This document shows, one piece after another, positions 58,301 through 64,000 of a DNA stretch of 64,000 bases. The stretch is from contig NC_084796.1 of NCBI RefSeq assembly GCF_963169125.1, positions 89,822,888 through 89,886,887 on the forward strand. The letters are read 5' to 3'. This stretch comes from Humulus lupulus (lineage: Eukaryota; Streptophyta; Magnoliopsida; Rosales; Cannabaceae). Positions within the stretch are counted from its first letter, which is position 1. Every line of letters starts with the position of its first letter. The position numbers were made by a program, and so were the translations under genes. Below the pieces are notes generated by a model. That model was given only the letters and a program-made list of their open reading frames with translations. It ran no database searches and was not told the DNA's origin.

Positions 58301-58358
58301 CAATTCTTCACCGGCTTGAATCAACTACTAACGATTGTTCAAAACTCGGGATGTCACA

Positions 58359-59124
58359 AAACGAACGGGGACTAACTGAATTACTGTTTTTCTAACTTTG
58401 GCTACTTTCCCCTCTAAAAGGAAGATTGGGTCTATGCCAGTTATAAACTCCAAACATTGGGTACTTATGTCAAAAATATCCCATACATTGCACTTTTGCT
58501 TAGTTTTATAAAATTTATATGATTGTCATATAAATTTTAAACAAATCAACTATATTGTTTATAAAAGAATGACATAAAGATATTAAAATAAAAAATTAAC
58601 TAAAACATTGTTTATGATTTAAAAATAACAATAATTATAATAATAATAGATAGCATTTTAAATTGCATTATAATAATGATATTTTATAACAATTAAATTT
58701 ATATTAATACAATTATTAAATATCTAGTATTGTATTAAATATCATGATAATAATAATGATATTTTATAATATTTTATTTTATAATAATATAATTAACAAA
58801 TATTTATTTTTATTTGGTTTAAAAGTATATTTTGTTAAATAATTAGAATATTTTGTTAAAGTTAACAAAAAAACCGTTAAAATGAAGAAAAATTGTTAAA
58901 TATACTTTTTAAATCATTACGTTATATAACTACAAGAAAACGAGTCTTTATTAGTTATACACAAGTATGTATCATATGTTGCAAATACAACTTTTCAATC
59001 AATACTAATTACTTTGTTGATTTTATGTTGCAAATACAACTTTTAGTATCGTTGGAAGTTGTAGTTTTTGTTTGTTGATTTTATGTCAAGTCATTAGATA
59101 GGTAGAGTTGGAAGATTATTTGTT
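58359..59124. other. AT-rich stretch right of Gypsy-E
   Basis: No gene recognised. 58500-58900 is extremely AT-rich. AAACG (58359-58363) follows the LTR end and would be the target duplication, but the partner is outside the window. The 5' part of Copia-G may start in here; no LTR boundary or primer site could be seen. Confidence 0.5.
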
Positions 59125-61500
59125 ATGTTTTCCGTTTGTTTTGTTCCTTGTAAAATATTTTTCTTTGTAGAAGGTGGATATCTAACTTGTATTCCATTAC
59201 TGAATGATACAAACTATTCATACTGGAAAGTTATGATGAAAGTGCTTGTTAAATCTCTTGATCAAAGCGTTCAGAGGTCAATATTGACAGGTTGGTCACC
59301 ATCTGTTGAGACAAATGCGAAATCCCGTAAGACACAAGTAAAATTTGAACTTTAATGGTCTATTGAAGGTGAGAAACTGTCAAGTTATAATAATAATAAT
59401 AATAATAAAGTGTTGCATGCAATTTTTAATAGTATTTGTGAGGGGTATATAAAATTTATTTCATCTTCTAAGTTTGAAGGAACTACTGATGTGAAGGGGT
59501 CTAGGCTCGTAATGTTGACCACAAATTTTGAAAATCTTAGGATGTCTGAAACTAAAACCCTCACTTAGTTTAATGAAGAATTGTCTGACATGGTCAATGA
59601 ATTATTTTGCTTTAAAAGAAAAGTTTTCTGACTCCTTTTTGGTTTGGAAAATTGTTAGAGCTCTTCTTGACAAGTTTCAATCTAAGATCATAGTCATTGA
59701 GGAGGTAAAAAACCTTGACACCTTGAAAGTTGAGGAATTGATGGGATCTTTTCAGACTTTTGAACAAAATAAAAAGGTACGCCAACAAGCAAAACCAAGT
59801 GCTGTGAAAGAAAAATCCATTACCTTGAAATCTTCCAATGATAAAATGGCAAGCTTAGATGAGGAAGAGGATGATAAAATGACTTTGTTATAGAAAACAT
59901 TTAAAAAATGTATGAAAAGAACATGTAATAAGAAAAACATGTCTAAATCAACAAAATGTAATAATTTTCCCAAACCTTTTGCATCTAACAATAAAAAGGA
60001 ATTCAATGTTGGGAGTGTGGAGGTATTGGACATATTCAATCTAAATGTGACAATAACTTGAAGAAAAATAAGAAAGGTACGACTGCCACTTGGAGAGATT
60101 ATGACTCTGAGAGCAGTGATCATGAGGAAATACACAAACTTATATATTTTATTGCTTACCCCTTTCTGTGCAGGTAAATGAGAACCTTGTTTATATGAAT
60201 AAAAAATTTCTAGCAGAGGAGAGTTTAGATGGTGATTTGGATGAATCCGGTTTGGATAAGGATTCATTGACAGAGTCATATAAAAAAAGTGTACTCCCAA
60301 CGATTGAAAGTGTGTTCTGATAATTGTTTAATGGCTATTAATAATAATGTTCTTAAGAAAAGGAACGAGGAACTTGATTCTCTTTTGAAAAAATATAAAA
60401 AAAGAAATTGCTTCTAAATACATTGAAATTAGGCGATTATCAAATGAACTTAATCATAATGTGAAAAGAATAAATATGATCAATTCTAGTTCTTTTGTTT
60501 TGTATAATATTTTGAGTGCGAGTGAAAGAGTAAGTGATTACTCTACATTGGGTTTGGATGGATCAAAATCTGATGGAAAAACTCTTTTTGTTAAATTTGG
60601 AAATTTTCTAGTTGTTTCGACATCTGATGTACCTGTCAGAACAAGTCAAGCTCATGTTGCCTCCACCTCTCAAGTTGTCTCGACACATGAAAGACAGAGA
60701 TATAAGAATAAAGGTTTTTTTAAGGGTAAGACTACATCTTCTATTTCTATTTGTCATTTGTGTGGAGTGAAAGGTCATATCTGACCTAAATGTTTAACTG
60801 TGATGCTTATCTTTCAAAAAAATTATTTTAATCATCAGGGTAATTTGAGACAAATGCCTTCAAATAAAATGGAACTACCCAAGAAAGTTTGGTGAAGAAA
60901 AATGAATTCAAATGTATTGCTACCTTTATTTGTCTTAGAACATGTGCTTCTAACTCTTTGAATTTTGACAGTGGTTTTTCTAAGCATATGACAGGTTACA
61001 AAAGCATACTCACTGACTTCAATCCTTTGAAAAATTGTAATGTCACATTTGGACATGGTGTTTCTGTTAAGATACTTGGTAGTGGCAGCCTAAATTTTTA
61101 GGGTCTACAAAGGTTGCAAAATATTCTTTTGGTTGATAGATTTAAAAATAATTTAATTAGTATAAGTTAAATTTGTGACCAAGAAATAATTGTAAAATTT
61201 TCTTTAGATTATTGTTGCTTGACCAAGATAGAAATTGTGTATTGAAAGGTGATAGATTTGTTGATAATTGATACACAATATCTCAATCACACGCTTGTCA
61301 CGTAACCATAAGGAGTGATACTAATTTGTGGCATGAAAAACTTGGTCATGTTGACTTTAATATTTTGTGAAAAATTGCAAGTGCGAGTCCTATTCATGGT
61401 TTTCTAAAACTAGGTAAACATTTTTCTAGTAACTGTGAACCATGTCGATAGGGGAAACATTAAAAAATTTCTAATAAAAGATGTTCTTTGTTGATGATTT
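59125..61500 (+). pseudogene. Copia-G, degenerate Copia gag-protease fragment
   Basis: The plus strand has a UBN2-like gag related to Copia-A (LLNDTNYSYWKVMMKVLVKS, EGEKLSSYNN, FEGTTDVKGSRLVML, VEELMGSFQTFEQNKK). A zinc knuckle WECGGIGHIQSKC, in a shifted frame near 60015, and an acidic spacer follow. The protease site NFDSGFSKHMTGY has Phe for the usual Cys. Next is a pre-integrase remnant with LWHEKLGH near 61330. Stops and shifts occur throughout (59353, 59566, 59891, 60781, 61099). An (AAT)n run lies in gag at about 59388. No integrase, RT or LTR is visible. Same lineage as Copia-A but older. Confidence 0.75.
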
Positions 61501-62449
61501 TTCTTGATACGCAAGGAAACTTTTTGAAAATAATATTTTTGTCCTAAAATACGTCGAGACTACTAAGCAGATTGTAGATAGTTTCACAAAGATCCTTGAT
61601 TGTTTTAGATTTGGTTCCCTCAGGACATCCTTGAGGGTTTTGTTAATTATGAATTTTGTAGTTTTTTCTATATTCTAGAGCGTGTTTTCAAATTTTTTGT
61701 TCATTAGTGTCCAAATCAAGAAAGTTATAAAAAAATTTAGCATTATTTTATTATATTTGTTAGATTGTTTAGTTAATGTGTCATGCTTAGTATTTTCTAA
61801 AGTTGCTAGTTGTATCCATTTAACATATTTTTGGGTATCAATAAAGTGTATATGGTGTATGAGTAATAACATCTGTCTTTATTTTCGAGCTCAATCTTTA
61901 GAAAAGAGCTACTTGTATCGGTGTGTGAAAGTCATCCATGAGTAAGTTAGAACTATGTAACTAAAATGATGTAGAATATACTCTATTGTGTGGAAACACC
62001 TGCCATAAGTATAGTGTGAAAGCATTCAATATGGTTATTTTATTTTATAAATATGCATATTTGTGAAAGGCTTAAAATAATGATCTTGCCACGAAGGGCA
62101 ATGACCCATGCTTTTACACGCACACACAAATTCTTGATATTGATTTATTTGGAAAATAATCCAAAGGCTTATATATATTATTTGATTCATTTTAAATATT
62201 TTATGTGATAAATATTTTAAATTGATTTTCTAACTTTATAATAAACTTTTTCTAAAACTAATTGTTGCTTATGTTTTCACCAAGTGACATATGACACACT
62301 TAAAAGGAAATTTAGATTTCATGTAAGATGATTAAGTCTCCCATAGGCTATTCTTGTTTCTAGAGGAGATAAGCCCAATTCCTAGTTTTAGAGTGAGCCT
62401 GTATGCTGCCTAAAACCCCCAAGAGAACTTGAGCTTTGGATGTTCTTAA
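61501..62449. other. AT-rich stretch, possibly LTR of Gypsy-H
   Basis: No gene recognised; the frame 61682-61945 is hydrophobic and AT-driven. The right part may be the LTR of the following fragment. Confidence 0.4.
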
Positions 62450-63354
62450 CATCTTTATATAAGTGACTCGTGGACTAGGGTTGATTCACAACCTAAACCA
62501 CGTAAAAATGTTGTGTTTAATCTTTATTCTTTAACATTATTTCATTTAGTTGATAAAAAAAAGCTAGTTAACATTTTGGTCGATACTCAAGAGCAGCAAG
62601 TCCACTATCAGAAGCCACAACCCACCAGGAGACAGAGGGAGAAGATAGATGATGACAAATGTTGTAAGTACAACAACGTCATTGGTTACAACAAATTAAT
62701 GCCAGAAAATTCGTGATGAGAAAGAGAACCTCATCAAGCTGGGGTATCTCTGCTAGTATGTCATGGATTGAGCACATCCCGTACAAGTTCCACTAGGAGC
62801 TCCACCCCAAAATCAAGTAGGGGCACCTCCCCAAAACCAAGCCCAGGTACAACATGTCCCACAGCCGATTGCCCATGGACCTCCTCTAGTGAATGGATGA
62901 GTAGGGACCATCTGAGGAGGACCCCACTTAGGGGGTAAATCGATGAGATCGCAGAACATATACGCGTGGGCCCTCAATCAAGATGATGAAGTTTGTGCAC
63001 TTGTCCATCTCCCAGCACAAAAACCTTGGATGACAGACAAATAATTACCTTTTCTAAGGAAGATTCTCGGAGAGTGCATTTCCTCCAACATGATCCTTTG
63101 GTAATCGAGACCTAGATTACCAACAAGGTGGTTGCTCGGATCTTGGTGGACAACAAGAGCTCAGTGAACATCCTATTCAAATAAGCCTTATAGAAGATCA
63201 GGCTTTCAACAAGCGATTTTTCCCCGAGCACTTCTACCCTATTTGACTTCTCAGGTGAAGGCTTAATACCAATGGGGCAGATTAAGGTGCCAGTGACACT
63301 TGAAGAAGTGCCTAGACTGGGCTTCAAGTACTGAACCTTCGTGGTGGTGGACTT
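62450..63354 (+). pseudogene. Gypsy-H, degenerate Tat-like gag-protease fragment
   Basis: A TATA-like TTTATATAAG lies at about 62453, and a TTAACA|TTTTGG junction near 62573 resembles an LTR end plus a worn primer site. After about 300 bases of broken Gln/Pro-rich sequence, the plus strand shows in mixed frames GGPHLGG, HFLQHDPLVIE, then LVDNKSSVNILF. The catalytic DTG is replaced by DNK. DFSGEGLIPMGQIKVPVT and FVVVDF follow. The order and motifs match the protease regions of Gypsy-B and Gypsy-D. It breaks off at 63354. It is the oldest-looking of the Tat copies. Confidence 0.65.
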
Positions 63355-64000
63355 TGTTGGTATTAAATAGAATGAAATCAGGGACGCAGCGGAAGGTGGG
63401 GAGGGGGATTTTCTATAATCATTAATACCAGTTAGGATTAATAAATATGTTTATACATTAAATCAACACATACAAGGAAAAAGAGATTACCTCTTACAAC
63501 CTATCATGATTCCTTGAGTCTTTTAGTATAATCAACGATCTTCCTGTCCAGTAAAGACTCACACCCTAGCCTTCCAAGTTGTTCCTCTAACACACATAGA
63601 CGTGTGTGGGGATGTAGAATCCATAGGTTGATTATTTAGGCTTTCTAGATGTTCTTGGCACATGAGAACTAGAGACTTTGGAGAAGAGAGAAGTCTAGTA
63701 GAAAGTTCTACAATTTTAAGGCGTAGAAAATTCTATCGACACTTTTCTGAGATAGTCTAATAACAATGATAATAACTGATTCAAAGAAACGCTTCTCTTT
63801 AGTTTTATAAAGATGAATGAAATATTTTTTTCTTGAAATTTATTAAATCAAACTGATCACTTATAGTCTAATTTAATTCTATATTTAAATAAAATTTAAA
63901 ATTAATAATTAAATAAACAAATAAATTTTAAATTCAAAATTCAAATCTCAGGGATTGTGTGGCACCAAAGTGGTGCCACTATTATGGTCATCCTAATTTT
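63355..64000. other. Possible start of another LTR, cut by the window end
   Basis: TGTTGGTATTAAATAG starts exactly where the Gypsy-H protease stops being readable, a form typical of Copia LTR starts, and it is followed by AT-rich DNA without frames. TGGTATTAA recurs inverted as TTAATACCA near 63423. The other end is outside the window, so this is only a candidate. Confidence 0.35.

Larger units (their letters stand above)
44445..58358 (-). repeat. Gypsy-E 5' LTR, about 4.2 kb, split by Gypsy-F
   Basis: On the plus strand the LTR begins TGTAACGACCC at 44445 and, after removing Gypsy-F, ends CGGGATGTCACA at 58358. On the minus strand it therefore runs TGTGACATCCCG...GGGTCGTTACA, typical of plant chromovirus LTRs. 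Its own length is about 1.16 kb (left part) plus 3.0 kb (55360-58358), long but normal for the Tekay/Del group. The right part has no genes; it is AT-rich with a minus TATA-like TTTATAAGGG near 57790. The second LTR is not in the window. Confidence 0.8.

Noticed and set aside
62513..62716. 67-codon plus-strand frame as a small gene
   Set aside because: Spans the inferred LTR end and leader of the decayed Gypsy-H; no domain or separate promoter.

Overview
The window is plant nuclear DNA made almost entirely of nested, decayed transposable elements. The evidence is LTR retrotransposons with plant-type primer sites (TGGTATCAGAG, TGGCGCCGTCTGTGGGAA), SIRE-like Copia proteins, Tekay-like Gypsy proteins with a chromodomain, Tat-lineage Gypsy proteins with a second RNase H, and CACTA-like termini. 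I recognise no intact host gene, rRNA or tRNA, and I cannot name the species. All coding regions carry stops or frameshifts.

Layout. 1-2799 is AT-rich DNA without a gene. Copia-A (2805-21355, minus strand, SIRE-like, target duplication TTATA) is split by Gypsy-B (8239-18035, minus strand, Tat lineage, target duplication AAGGC). 21361-22678 is old DNA with an exon-like remnant and CACTA-like ends. Copia-C (22679-31053, minus strand) is a rearranged tandem: LTR, internal region, LTR, partial internal region, partial LTR. 31134-32258 is the end of a CACTA-like element with about 60-bp repeats; it cuts the protease-RT region of Gypsy-E (minus strand, Tekay-like). Gypsy-E is also interrupted by Gypsy-D (32347-41938, plus strand, Tat-related, target duplication CATCG). 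The single visible LTR of Gypsy-E, about 4.2 kb, runs 44445-58358 and is split by Gypsy-F (45605-55354, plus strand, Tekay-like, chromodomain). Beyond it lie a degenerate Copia gag-protease (Copia-G, about 59125-61500), a degenerate Tat-like fragment (Gypsy-H, about 62450-63354) and a possible new LTR start at 63355.

How the parts work together. Each retroelement would have made its own gag, protease, integrase, RT and RNase H from its LTR promoter (TATA boxes are visible), primed by a host tRNA and finished at a polypurine tract. Gypsy-D has gag and protease but no RT or integrase, so it would have depended on an autonomous partner.

The most interesting signal is a separate multi-exon gene on the strand opposite gag-pol in both Tat-related elements (Gypsy-B 9064-11376, plus strand; Gypsy-D 37518-40540, minus strand). 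Each has its own TATA-like box. Most predicted introns join open frames with correct phase, and the two genes share a domain resembling the 'putative gypsy type transposon' (Transposase_28-like) family. Antisense extra ORFs are known in Tat-lineage elements such as Grande; the gene structures here, and a coiled-coil last exon present in Gypsy-D and missing from Gypsy-B, deserve checking. A second unusual signal is a decayed upstream ORF between the primer site and gag in Gypsy-F.
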